DNA of 64,000 nucleotides from Prescottella equi (GTDB lineage: Bacteria; Actinomycetota; Actinomycetes; Mycobacteriales; Mycobacteriaceae). Location: positions 1 to 64,000 of the forward strand of contig NZ_JAIVAH010000023.1 in assembly GCF_020171745.1 (NCBI RefSeq), read 5' to 3'. Below, in pieces: positions 17,308-25,408 of this stretch. The notes under the pieces were generated by a model. That model made no database searches. It was not told the origin of the DNA and worked only from the letters and a program-made list of their open reading frames with translations. Positions within the stretch are counted from its first letter, which is position 1, and each line of letters opens with the position of its first letter. Made by a program: the position numbers and the translations under genes.

Positions 17308-18638
17308 CGCAGTGCCGTCACTGCCAGGCCGGCGGCGATGGCGCCACCGATCGCGAGCGGAGCCACCGGCAGGCCGCTGTCCGACTCGTTCTGGACGCTC
17401 GCGGCGTTCTCGATCTCCGGAGCATCGACGACCAGGTTCGCGGGCGGCAGCGGAGCGAACGTGATCGGCGTCGTGGTGTCCTGGGTCCGGTCGGTGGAGC
17501 CGTGTGCCATGACGGTGTAGATCGAGCACGTGTTCACGAAGCAGTTCGAGTCGCCCTTGATCGCGGTCGCGGAAATGGTCGCCGTCCAGGCGCCGTCCAC
17601 GATCTGACCCGGGGCGAGGTATCCGGTGGTGATCCACGCGCCGGCGTTAGTGGTCGAGAACTTGTTGTCCTGGACGATGCCGTAGTAGATGCCGGTGTCG
17701 GCCGCGGCGCCCTGGAACCCGGTGCCCGAGACGGTGATGGTCTCACCCACGGTCAGGTTCGTGGTCTTCGATGCGGTCACCGCAGGAGTGGTGGGCGCGA
17801 CGACCGGGGCAAACGTGACGGGGGTCTGGGTGTCCTGGCTGCGGTCGGTGGGCGTGTACCGGTCCGCGAACGTGAAGATCGAGCAGGCGTTCACGTAGCA
17901 GTCCGCGTCGCCCTTGATCGCGGTGGCCTTCAGTGTTGCGGTGAAGCCGCCGTCGACAACCTGCGCTGCCCTGATCCATCCGTAGTCGTTGTAGGCGCCG
18001 ATATTGCTGGTCGAATACTTGTCGTTCTGCGCAAGACCGAAGTAGACGCCCTGGCCCTCGCGACCGAACCCGGTGCCGGTGATCGTGAGGTCTTCGCCGT
18101 TCGTCAGCCCGGTCGTCTTCGACACTGTCAGGGTCGGGCCGGCCGGGGCGACCGGTGCTGCGAACGTGATCGGGGTCTTGGTGTCCTGGCTGCGGTCGGT
18201 GGACCCGTGCGCCATGACGGTGTAGATCGAGCAGGCATTGGCGACGCAGTCCGCGCCGCCCTGGATGGCCTTGATGTTGAGCGTGGTGCTCCAGGCGCCG
18301 CCGACGATCGAGGTCGGAACGACGAAAGTCTGTGCGCCCCAGGCATCCGCGTCAGTGAAGGACCACTCGTTGTCCTGGATGACGCCGACGTAGATGCCCT
18401 TGCCAGCGGCACCCTCGAAGCCGGTGCCGGAGATGATGATGTCTTCACCGGCGGCGGCGATGTCCGTGGTCTTCGAGGCGGTCACCTGCGGCGCGGGGGT
18501 CTCGGGGCCGGGATCGCTCGATCCGAGGCTGCCCAGCGAGCCGAACGGGCTGGTCTGTGCTGCGGCGACGCCCAACGGCAGCGTGCAGGCGACCGTGGCG
18601 GCAACCGCCACGACCGCGGACTTTGTTAACGCGCGCAT
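17295..18638 (-). CDS. Exported membrane-anchored protein with three Ig/neocarzinostatin-like repeats
   Basis: A 447-residue surface protein with a Sec signal peptide (1–27) and a GSLGSLGSS stretch (33–41). Three ~110-residue repeats follow at about 51–160, 168–277 and 286–395, then a C-terminal membrane helix (423–442) and an RRR end. Each repeat has G-[IV]-Y-[VFY]-G, a Cys pair spaced C-x4-C and then SI[YF]T, closing with DR[ST]QDT. Repeats 1 and 3 have MAHGSTDR where repeat 2 has ADRYTPTDR. The repeats resemble the neocarzinostatin fold and the Ig-like modules that accompany HtaA domains in actinobacterial haem-uptake proteins. The start is the ATG after GAAGGTAGGAAA. An iron-box-like site lies upstream at 18680–18698. 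Function unproven. Confidence 0.75.
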   Translation of the reverse strand: MRALTKSAVVAVAATVACTLPLGVAAAQTSPFGSLGSLGSSDPGPETPAPQVTASKTTDIAAAGEDIIISGTGFEGAAGKGIYVGVIQDNEWSFTDADAWGAQTFVVPTSIVGGAWSTTLNIKAIQGGADCVANACSIYTVMAHGSTDRSQDTKTPITFAAPVAPAGPTLTVSKTTGLTNGEDLTITGTGFGREGQGVYFGLAQNDKYSTSNIGAYNDYGWIRAAQVVDGGFTATLKATAIKGDADCYVNACSIFTFADRYTPTDRSQDTQTPVTFAPVVAPTTPAVTASKTTNLTVGETITVSGTGFQGAAADTGIYYGIVQDNKFSTTNAGAWITTGYLAPGQIVDGAWTATISATAIKGDSNCFVNTCSIYTVMAHGSTDRTQDTTTPITFAPLPPANLVVDAPEIENAASVQNESDSGLPVAPLAIGGAIAAGLAVTALRRRA

Positions 18639-18679
18639 TTTCCTACCTTCTGGTGTGTGTCGCCGAAACATGGCGAGTG

Positions 18680-18698
18680 TTAGGTAAAGCTAGCCTTA
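18680..18698 (-). promoter_or_regulatory. Candidate IdeR/DtxR iron box
   Basis: TTAGGTAAAGCTAGCCTTA matches 15 of 19 positions of the DtxR/IdeR iron-box consensus TTAGGTTAGGCTAACCTAA. It lies 42–60 bases upstream of the start of the 3-repeat surface protein gene, where a repressor would block the promoter. If real, the gene is induced by iron limitation. The assignment rests on consensus matching by eye. Confidence 0.55.
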
Positions 18699-18780
18699 AT
18701 TAGGCCGTACGTAAAGAGGTTTGTTCGGTCCTGTGTGTGTGCCGAACTGGTTGTGATTCAACGATTTTGGGCGTGTCTCA

Positions 18781-18809
18781 CGAGGGGTGCCCGGTGTGGG
18801 CACCCCTCG
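18781..18809 (-). terminator. Terminator hairpin of the 4-repeat protein gene
   Basis: CGAGGGGTGCCC (18781–18792) and GGGCACCCCTCG (18798–18809) form a perfect 12-base stem with a GGTGT loop. It lies 16 bases after the stop of the leftward 4-repeat gene, separating it from the 3-repeat gene's promoter. Confidence 0.75.
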
Positions 18810-18824
18810 GTCAAACGCTGGGTG

Positions 18825-20903
18825 CTAGGTCCGGCGGCGAAGCGCGACGGTGGTCGCGACCGCGAATCCGGCCCCGATGACCGCGCCGATGAGAAGTGGG
18901 ATGATCCACGCGGTGCCGTCGGAGATCGCGTCCGCGAGATTGCGGATTGCGGAATCGGACGTGCTGTTCGACTCGTCCGCAGCGGAGATGTCGCCGTCGG
19001 TCGGGCCGCCGTCCGCGGTCAGGGCTGCGGCCGCGGCCTTGTCGGCGTTGGGCGCGTTGGGGTCGTCGCCGAAACTGACGGGCGTCTGGGTGTCCTGGCT
19101 GCGGTCACTCGAGCCGTGCGCGGCGACGGTGTAGATCGAGCAGGCGTTCTTGGTGCAGTCCGAGTCACCCTTGACGGCCTGGACCTTCATGCTGGTCGAC
19201 CAGGCGCCGTCCTTTATCCTGCTGGGCGTGATGTACGCGGTGGTCATCCAGGCGCCCGCATCGGTCGTAGAGAACTTGTTCTCCTGGATCAGGCCGACGT
19301 AGATACCGGGCTGCTCACCCGAGAAGCCGGTGCCCGAGATGGTGATCTCGTCGCCCTCGATCTTCAACCCCTTGGCCTTCGACACCGTCACGGCAACGGT
19401 CTTCGCGGCACCGGGCGCGCCGGCGGCAGTCAGCGCGGGCGGCGCGGTGACGGTGCCCGGGGCGACTCCGCCGACGAAGCTCACCGGGGTCTTGGTGTCC
19501 TGGCTGCGATCCGAGGAACCGTGTGCCATGACGGTATAGATCGAGCACGCGTTCTTCATGCAGTCGAACGCTCCGGACGTGGAGACGAGGTCCATCGGCA
19601 GCGACCAGTTGCCGCCCGAGATCTGCTCGGGCTTGACGAACGCCGAGGTCATCCACACCGACGCGTCGGCGGCGGAGAACACGTTGTCCTGCACGAGACC
19701 GACGTACAGGCCGGGGGCCGCGCCGGAGAAGCCCGACCCGGAGATCGTGATGTTCTCGCCCGCGGGATTGATGTCGGACGCCTTCGACAGCGACACCGAC
19801 AGGTTGCTGTTGGCCGTGAACGTGGTGCCGGGCGCAGCGCCCGCTGCACCGGGTCCCGTTGCGCCCCCACCGGTTCCGGTGCCACCGCCACCGGTGACCG
19901 GCGGTGCGGTGCCGACGAAGCTGATCTTGGTCTTGGTGTCCTGGCTGCGGTCCGACGAGCCGTGCGCTGCGAGCGTGTAGATGGCGCACTCGTTGTTGAC
20001 GCAGTCACCGTTCGCAAAAGCGCCGATGACGTCGATCGTCACCGAGAACGAGCCACCCGGCATGTCGGCCGGCTTGATGTACTTCGTGCCGTAGAACATG
20101 TCGGCATTCGTCGACGAGTACTTGCTCGTCTGCGCCATGCCCACGTAGATGCCCATGCCGGTCGTCGCGAACCCGCTGCCGCGGACGCTGATCGTGTCGC
20201 CCTGGGCATTGAGTCCGGTGGTCTTGCTCGTGCTGACGCGGGGTCCGCTGCCCGTCACCGGCGGCGTCGTCGTGGTCGTGGGTGGCGTGGTCGTCGGAGG
20301 TGTCGTCGTCGGCTTCGGCGTCGTGGTCGTCGGCTTCGGAGTCGTCGTGGTCGGCGGCACCGTCGTCGTCGTGGTGGGAGGCGTCGTGGTCGTCGTCGGC
20401 GCGGTTGTCGTCGTGGTGGGGGCCGGAGTGGTCGTCGGAGTCACGGCCGCGAACGACACCGGGACGTCGGTGTCCTGGGTGCGGTCGCTCGAGCCGTGGG
20501 CTGCGACGGTGTAGATCGAGCAGGCATTCGCGATGCAGTCGAACGCGCCCGCCTTGGCGACGACCTTGACGCTCGTGCTCCACGCGCCGCTCTTGATGTC
20601 GGCCGATGTGATCCACTTCTGGGTCATCCAGACGCTGCCGTCGGTGGTCGAGAACTTGTCGTCCTGGACCAGTCCTACATAGATGCCGGCGCCCGCCCCG
20701 GAGAAGCCTTCGCCCGAGACGGTGATCGTGTCGCCGTCCTTCAATCCGGTCTTCGGGGTGACGGTTGTGACCGGCGAACTCGGAGCTGCTTGGGCAACGG
20801 CTCCGCCGCCGGTGGAAGGGGCGGAAACGGCAATGCCGACCGGCAACGCCAGCGACATCGCGACTGCCATGGTCGCGAGGGCAGCCCTGCGTAACGCGTG
20901 CAT
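18825..20903 (-). CDS. Exported membrane-anchored protein with four Ig/neocarzinostatin-like repeats and a Thr/Pro stalk
   Basis: A 692-residue paralogue of the neighbouring 3-repeat protein. It has a signal peptide (about 1–28) and repeats at about 45–152, 221–330, 366–477 and 504–611. A Thr/Pro-only stalk spans 154–217, a Gly/Ala linker 332–358 and a final membrane helix 666–687, followed by RRRT. All four repeats keep Y-V-G, the C-x4-C pair (e.g. DCIANAC), IYT-x-x-AHGSSDR and QDT. Stalk plus anchor suggest it reaches across the cell wall. The ATG follows AGGAAGAAGAAAG. Iron-box-like half sites lie at 20964–21006. A surface haem/iron-related role is an inference. Confidence 0.75.
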   Translation of the reverse strand: MHALRRAALATMAVAMSLALPVGIAVSAPSTGGGAVAQAAPSSPVTTVTPKTGLKDGDTITVSGEGFSGAGAGIYVGLVQDDKFSTTDGSVWMTQKWITSADIKSGAWSTSVKVVAKAGAFDCIANACSIYTVAAHGSSDRTQDTDVPVSFAAVTPTTTPAPTTTTTAPTTTTTPPTTTTTVPPTTTTPKPTTTTPKPTTTPPTTTPPTTTTTPPVTGSGPRVSTSKTTGLNAQGDTISVRGSGFATTGMGIYVGMAQTSKYSSTNADMFYGTKYIKPADMPGGSFSVTIDVIGAFANGDCVNNECAIYTLAAHGSSDRSQDTKTKISFVGTAPPVTGGGGTGTGGGATGPGAAGAAPGTTFTANSNLSVSLSKASDINPAGENITISGSGFSGAAPGLYVGLVQDNVFSAADASVWMTSAFVKPEQISGGNWSLPMDLVSTSGAFDCMKNACSIYTVMAHGSSDRSQDTKTPVSFVGGVAPGTVTAPPALTAAGAPGAAKTVAVTVSKAKGLKIEGDEITISGTGFSGEQPGIYVGLIQENKFSTTDAGAWMTTAYITPSRIKDGAWSTSMKVQAVKGDSDCTKNACSIYTVAAHGSSDRSQDTQTPVSFGDDPNAPNADKAAAAALTADGGPTDGDISAADESNSTSDSAIRNLADAISDGTAWIIPLLIGAVIGAGFAVATTVALRRRT

Positions 20904-20963
20904 CTTTCTTCTTCCTGGTCGCAGCCGCGGTTGCGCGCTTGGGGACGCGCGGAACCTCGGGGG

Positions 20964-21006
20964 AAAGCTAAGCCTATGGTTATGAAGGCGAGGCTAAGCT
21001 ACCTCG
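20964..21006 (-). promoter_or_regulatory. Two weak iron-box-like sites upstream of the 4-repeat gene
   Basis: AAAGCTAAGCCTA (20964–20976) and the palindrome CGAGGCTAAGCTACCTCG (20989–21006) share GCTAAGC 26 bases apart. They resemble the core of the site at 18680–18698. Each matches only about 11 of 19 iron-box positions, so DtxR/IdeR binding is tentative. They lie in the 242-base region shared with the divergent proS gene; nothing else is evident there apart from presumed promoters. Confidence 0.35.
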
Positions 21007-21145
21007 AGTTCCGGGAAATTGGGTGAGTTACGTCATTTCCCGTGAATTTTGTGGCGGACCAGCGCCGGTCCGGGGGAGCGCCGAGGATGTCGCCGACCGG
21101 TGCCCTCGATCGGTCTCCGCACTTCACCGACTAGGCTGGTGCCCC

Positions 21146-22891
21146 GTGATCACTCGCATGTCGCACCTGTTCCTTCGCACCCTCCGCGACGACCCGGCCG
21201 ACGCCGAGGTCGCCAGCCACAAGCTGCTGGTTCGCGCCGGCTACGTGCGCCGCATCGCGCCCGGCGTCTACTCGTGGCTGCCACTGGGCCTGCGGGTGCT
21301 GCGCGAGGTGGAGCGAGTGGTCCGCGAGGAGATGAACGCGATGGGCGCGCAGGAGATCCTGCTGCCCGCGCTGCTGCCGCGCGAGCCGTACGAGACGTCG
21401 AACCGCTGGACCGAGTACGGCGCCGGCCTGTTCCGCCTCAAGGACCGCAAGGGCAACGACATGATGCTCGGTCCCACCCACGAGGAGCTCTTCGCGCTCA
21501 CCGTCAAGGGTGAGTACAACTCGTACAAGGACTTCCCGGTCACGCTCTACCAGGTGCAGACCAAGTACCGCGACGAGGAGCGGCCCCGCGCCGGCATCCT
21601 GCGCGGCCGCGAGTTCGTCATGAAGGACTCGTACTCGTTCGACCTCACCGACGAGGGCCTGACGGCGTCGTACCAGGCGCACCGCGACACCTACGAGCGG
21701 ATCCTCGCCCGTCTCGACGTCAAGTACGTGATCGTGTCCGCCACCTCGGGTGCGATGGGCGGCAGCGCGTCGGAGGAGTTCCTGGCCGAGAGCGAGATCG
21801 GCGAGGACACCTACGTCCGCTGCATCGAATCCGGCTACGCCGCCAACGTCGAGGCCGTCAAGACGCTCGCTCCCGCGCCCATCCCGTTCGACGGCCTGCC
21901 CGCCGCCGAGGTGCGCGACACCCCCGGAACCGAGACCATCGACACCCTCGTCGAGTGGGCCAACGGCGCCGACCTCGGTAAGACCGTGACCGCCGCGGAC
22001 ACGCTCAAGAACATCATGGTGAAGACCCGCGTGCCCGGCGGCGAGTGGGAACTGCTCGCAATCGGCATCCCCGGCGACCGCGAGGTGGACGAGAAGCGAC
22101 TCGAGGCCGCGCTCGAGCCCGCCGAATACGTGCTCATCACCGAGACCGACTTCAAGAACAACCCGTTCCTCGTCAAGGGCTACATCGGCCCGAAGGCGCT
22201 GCAGGAGAACGGTGTCCGCTACCTCGTCGACCCGCGCGTGGTGGACGGCACCAGCTGGATCACCGGCGCCGACGAGGAAGGCAAGCACTACGTGGGTCTG
22301 GTCGCCGGCCGCGACTTCACCCCCGACGGCACCATCGAGGCCGCCGAGGTGCGTGACGGCGATCCGTCGCCCGACGGCGCCGGCGCACTGGTGGCCGCCC
22401 GCGGCATCGAGGTGGGCCACGTGTTCCAGCTGGGCCGCAAGTACACCGATGTGTTCAACGTCGACGTGCTCGGCGAGAACGGCAAGCCGGTCCGTCCGAC
22501 CATGGGCTCGTATGGCATCGGCGTCTCGCGCCTGGTCGCGGTGATCGCTGAGCAGCACCACGACGACAAGGGCCTGCGCTGGCCGGCCGAGGTCACCCCG
22601 TTCGACGTGCACCTGGTGATCGCGAACAAGGACGACGCCGCCCGCGAGGGCGCCGAGGCCCTGGCCGCCGAGCTGGACAAGGCTCGCGTCGAGGTCCTGT
22701 TCGACGACCGCAAGGCGTCGCCGGGCGTGAAGTTCAAGGACTCCGAGCTGATCGGCGTCCCGCTGGTCGTGGTCGTGGGCCGCGGCTTCGCGGAGGGCAA
22801 CGTCGAACTGCGCGACCGCTTCACCGGCGAATCCCGTGAGGTGCCCGTCGACGGTGCGCTCGCCGAGATCCTCGCCGCGATCCGTAGCTGA
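21146..22891 (+). CDS. proS: Prolyl-tRNA synthetase
   Basis: A 581-residue class II aminoacyl-tRNA synthetase of the bacterial type with the editing insertion between motifs 2 and 3. It opens with [20 protein letters not shown], then [14 protein letters not shown], the motif 2 region [17 protein letters not shown] and the motif 3 region [13 protein letters not shown]. The ~180-residue insertion (about 220–400) is the YbaK-like deacylase that clears Ala-tRNA(Pro). I chose the GTG at 21146 because the VITRM start matches known actinobacterial ProS; an ATG four codons later is the alternative. It is monocistronic, ending at the hairpin 22899–22936. Confidence 0.96.
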   Translation: MITRMSHLFLRTLRDDPADAEVASHKLLVRAGYVRRIAPGVYSWLPLGLRVLREVERVVREEMNAMGAQEILLPALLPREPYETSNRWTEYGAGLFRLKDRKGNDMMLGPTHEELFALTVKGEYNSYKDFPVTLYQVQTKYRDEERPRAGILRGREFVMKDSYSFDLTDEGLTASYQAHRDTYERILARLDVKYVIVSATSGAMGGSASEEFLAESEIGEDTYVRCIESGYAANVEAVKTLAPAPIPFDGLPAAEVRDTPGTETIDTLVEWANGADLGKTVTAADTLKNIMVKTRVPGGEWELLAIGIPGDREVDEKRLEAALEPAEYVLITETDFKNNPFLVKGYIGPKALQENGVRYLVDPRVVDGTSWITGADEEGKHYVGLVAGRDFTPDGTIEAAEVRDGDPSPDGAGALVAARGIEVGHVFQLGRKYTDVFNVDVLGENGKPVRPTMGSYGIGVSRLVAVIAEQHHDDKGLRWPAEVTPFDVHLVIANKDDAAREGAEALAAELDKARVEVLFDDRKASPGVKFKDSELIGVPLVVVVGRGFAEGNVELRDRFTGESREVPVDGALAEILAAIRS

Positions 22892-22898
22892 TCCGATC

Positions 22899-22936
22899 CC
22901 GAGGCCGGGCGTCGCTGTTGCGGCGCCCAGCCTCGG
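22899..22936. terminator. Bidirectional terminator between proS and the SDR gene
   Basis: Bases 22899–22914 pair with 22921–22936 (arms starting CCGAGGC, ending GCCTCGG) with two G·T-type mismatches. It sits between the convergent stops of proS (22891) and the SDR gene (22939). Confidence 0.65.
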
Positions 22937-22938
22937 TC

Positions 22939-23784
22939 TCAGTCGCTCGGTTCGGCCGGGTTCACGTCCCGAGCGATCCGGGCGTCGTATTCGGCTCGGC
23001 CGGAGTCGATGTCGAGGAACACGGTGTCCAGCCCGAGGGTCCGGCGCAGTGTCCTGGCGACCGGCCGCGGGAACAGTTGCCACACGGCACTTCCCGTCGA
23101 CAGGCGGTGCGGTACGACGGCCTGGCGCCGCCCCCGCCGTAGTGTCGCGACGATGGCCGCGGCCACCTGCTCCGGAGGAATGGGCCGGGTCATCCGGCCC
23201 GGCGTGGTTCCCGAAACCAGCGCGGTGTTCGTGAACGACGGCAGCACTGTCGACACCCGGACGCCGTGAGCGGCCAGTTCGGCGTCGAGCGCCTCACCGA
23301 ACCCGACCACTGCGAACTTGGTGCCGTTGTACACGGCCATGCCGGGCGCCGGGATGCGTCCGGCGATGGACGCGACGTTCACGATCCGCCCCTCGCCGCG
23401 CGGCACCATCCGCCGCGCCGCGGCCCGGGCGCCGGTCATCACGCCGATCACGTTCACGTCGACCGCCCGGCGGATCACCGCGTCCGTCTGCTCGAGCACC
23501 GGGCCGATCGGCATGATCCCGGCGTTGTTGATCCAGATCGCGACCGGACCGAGGTGGGCTTCGACGTCGTCGAGGAAGGTCTCGACCGATGCCGTGTCGG
23601 TGACGTCCAGTCGGCTGCCGTGGACGCCGAGTTCCTCGGCGGCCAGTGCGGTGCGGGCCGGGTCGAGGTCGCCGATTGCGACGTGCGCCCCGGCGTCGCG
23701 CAGGGCCGCGGCCGTCGCCCAGCCGATTCCACGGGCGCCGCCGGTGACCACCGCGACGCGACCTCTCGGGTCGATACCCCTCAT
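22939..23784 (-). CDS. Short-chain dehydrogenase/reductase
   Basis: A 281-residue classical SDR. The cofactor motif is VVTGGARGIGWA (about 13–24), followed by acidic DLD suggesting NAD(H) preference, NNAG near 92, and the catalytic Ser, Tyr and Lys in VASIAGR and VYNGTKF. A ~50-residue basic C-terminal extension (LFPRPVARTLRRTLG) may contact membrane or substrate. It would interconvert an alcohol and a ketone or aldehyde. Its ATG overlaps the stop of the AMP-ligase gene (ATGA). It is last in a six-gene operon with the P450 and aldehyde dehydrogenase. Confidence 0.9.
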   Translation of the reverse strand: MRGIDPRGRVAVVTGGARGIGWATAAALRDAGAHVAIGDLDPARTALAAEELGVHGSRLDVTDTASVETFLDDVEAHLGPVAIWINNAGIMPIGPVLEQTDAVIRRAVDVNVIGVMTGARAAARRMVPRGEGRIVNVASIAGRIPAPGMAVYNGTKFAVVGFGEALDAELAAHGVRVSTVLPSFTNTALVSGTTPGRMTRPIPPEQVAAAIVATLRRGRRQAVVPHRLSTGSAVWQLFPRPVARTLRRTLGLDTVFLDIDSGRAEYDARIARDVNPAEPSD

Positions 23785-25397
23785 GCGTGGTTCTCCTTCA
23801 GGTCGTCCAGCGTGCGGTGCAGGACCTTCCCCGACGATCCGCGGGGCAGGGTGTCGACGAAGACGACGTCGCGGGGCATCCGGGACCGGGGGAGTTCGGC
23901 CGCGAGGTAGTCGCGGACCGCCCGTTCGTCGAGGTCCCCGACGCACACGACATACGCGCGCAGGCGCTGCCCGAACTCGGTATCCGCGACCGGGGTGACG
24001 GCCGCGTCCGCGATCGCCGGATGGTCGAGGAGTGCGAGTTCCACCTCCTCGGGAAACACGTTCTCGCCGCCGGAGACGATCATCGAGTCCGACCGTCCCG
24101 ACACGTGCAGGCGGCCGAACGCATCGACGTGCCCGAGGTCGCCGGTGTCGAGAAACCCGTCGGCGCCGGAGCGCCGGGTGCCGTCGGTGTAGGCGTCGAT
24201 CTGGGCCGGGGTGCGCACCAGGATCCGGCCCGTGGCGCCGGCGGGCAGGACGCGTCCCGCGGCGTCGGCGATCCGGAGCGTGGTGCCCAGCGTTGGACGT
24301 CCGGCGCAATTCGGGGCGTTCGCCAGATCCGACGGCGTCGCGATGCTGATGTACGCGGCCTCTGTGGAGCCGTACAGGTTGTGCAGCACCGGGCCGAGAG
24401 CCTCGGAGACCGCCTGGACGAGTGCGGGTTCCAACCGTGCCCCACCGCTGGCGACGATGCGCAGCGCGGACAGGTCCGTGGTTCGGACGCTGCCGCCGAG
24501 GTCGACGATGCGGCGGAGCATTGTGGGCACCGCGATGAACGCACCGCAGCGGAACCGTTCGAGGTCGGCCAGCGCACCCGCCGCGTCGAATCGTCGACGG
24601 AGCACCAGCGTCCCGCCCAGCATAAGAGTGAGGACCGCGACCAGTAGTCCCCATCCGTGGAAGACGGGCGCCGACAACAGGACCCGCTCGCCGCCCCGGA
24701 GGGAGATGCGCTCGAGCAGGCCGGCGGTCAGCAGCAGCGTTCGGGGCTCGGCGCGCGGCGCCCCCTTCGGGATCCCGCTGGTGCCGCTCGTGAGGATGAC
24801 CAGCGACGCGGGATGCGGGGGACGGGGCGGCGGAGCGTGGGCACCGCGGTCGACGAGACGGTCGAGCGCGTCTGCGGGAGCTTCGTCGTCGTACCACGCG
24901 CACCAGCGGTGACCGTCGAATTCGGCTACGGCAGAGCCGAACTCCCCGTCGTAGACGATCGCGTCGAGGCGTTCACGCTCGGCGACGACGGCCACCTGCT
25001 GCGGACCGAAGTCCGCGCCGAGCAACACGACGCGCGCACCGACGGCGGCGCCCGCGCACAGCGTGACGAGGGCATCCGCATGGTTGCGGCACAGGATGCC
25101 GATGCTCGGTTGCCGCCCACGATCGGGAAGTTCGCCACGGAGGGCGTTCGCGAGGCGGTGGGTGCGTTCGGCGAACTCGGCGAACGTGAGGCTCCCGTGG
25201 TCGTCGATCACCGCGACAGCGTCGCCGTGCACGGCCGCGCAGTACGCCGGTAGCCCGCCGAACGGCCCCAGTCGTGCGACGGCGCGGACTCCGGCGACCG
25301 CCGCGCGGGGCTCGCGGGGGACCATCCCGGCGGTCCACAGGACGCGTGCGGCGGCGGCCTCGTTGCGGAGCCGTGTGGCCGTGGTTCGAAGCTTCAT
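23781..25397 (-). CDS. Acyl-CoA synthetase (AMP-binding, FadD-like)
   Basis: A 538-residue ANL-superfamily ligase that activates a carboxylic acid as an acyl-adenylate and then a CoA thioester. Motifs are the P-loop LTSGTSGIPKG, LYGSTEAAYIS, TGDLGHVDAFGR with the ATP-binding Asp, SGRSDSMI, and the C-terminal catalytic Lys in RGSSGKVLHR. The start is the ATG at 25395–25397 behind GAGGAGC. It follows the aldehyde dehydrogenase gene by 11 bases, consistent with taking up the acid that enzyme makes. Substrate chain type cannot be read from the sequence. Confidence 0.9.
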   Translation of the reverse strand: MKLRTTATRLRNEAAAARVLWTAGMVPREPRAAVAGVRAVARLGPFGGLPAYCAAVHGDAVAVIDDHGSLTFAEFAERTHRLANALRGELPDRGRQPSIGILCRNHADALVTLCAGAAVGARVVLLGADFGPQQVAVVAERERLDAIVYDGEFGSAVAEFDGHRWCAWYDDEAPADALDRLVDRGAHAPPPRPPHPASLVILTSGTSGIPKGAPRAEPRTLLLTAGLLERISLRGGERVLLSAPVFHGWGLLVAVLTLMLGGTLVLRRRFDAAGALADLERFRCGAFIAVPTMLRRIVDLGGSVRTTDLSALRIVASGGARLEPALVQAVSEALGPVLHNLYGSTEAAYISIATPSDLANAPNCAGRPTLGTTLRIADAAGRVLPAGATGRILVRTPAQIDAYTDGTRRSGADGFLDTGDLGHVDAFGRLHVSGRSDSMIVSGGENVFPEEVELALLDHPAIADAAVTPVADTEFGQRLRAYVVCVGDLDERAVRDYLAAELPRSRMPRDVVFVDTLPRGSSGKVLHRTLDDLKENHA

Positions 25398-25408
25398 CGT
25401 GCTCCTCG

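Noticed and set aside
20149-20514. Rightward Val/Gly repeat frame (VVVVGGVVVG type) opposite the 4-repeat gene.
   Set aside because: It is the reverse complement of the Thr/Pro stalk codons of a real surface protein. It has no ribosome-binding site or family match.
22899-22936. Small RNA gene downstream of proS.
   Set aside because: The element is fully explained as a terminator between convergent stops, and there is no room for a promoter.
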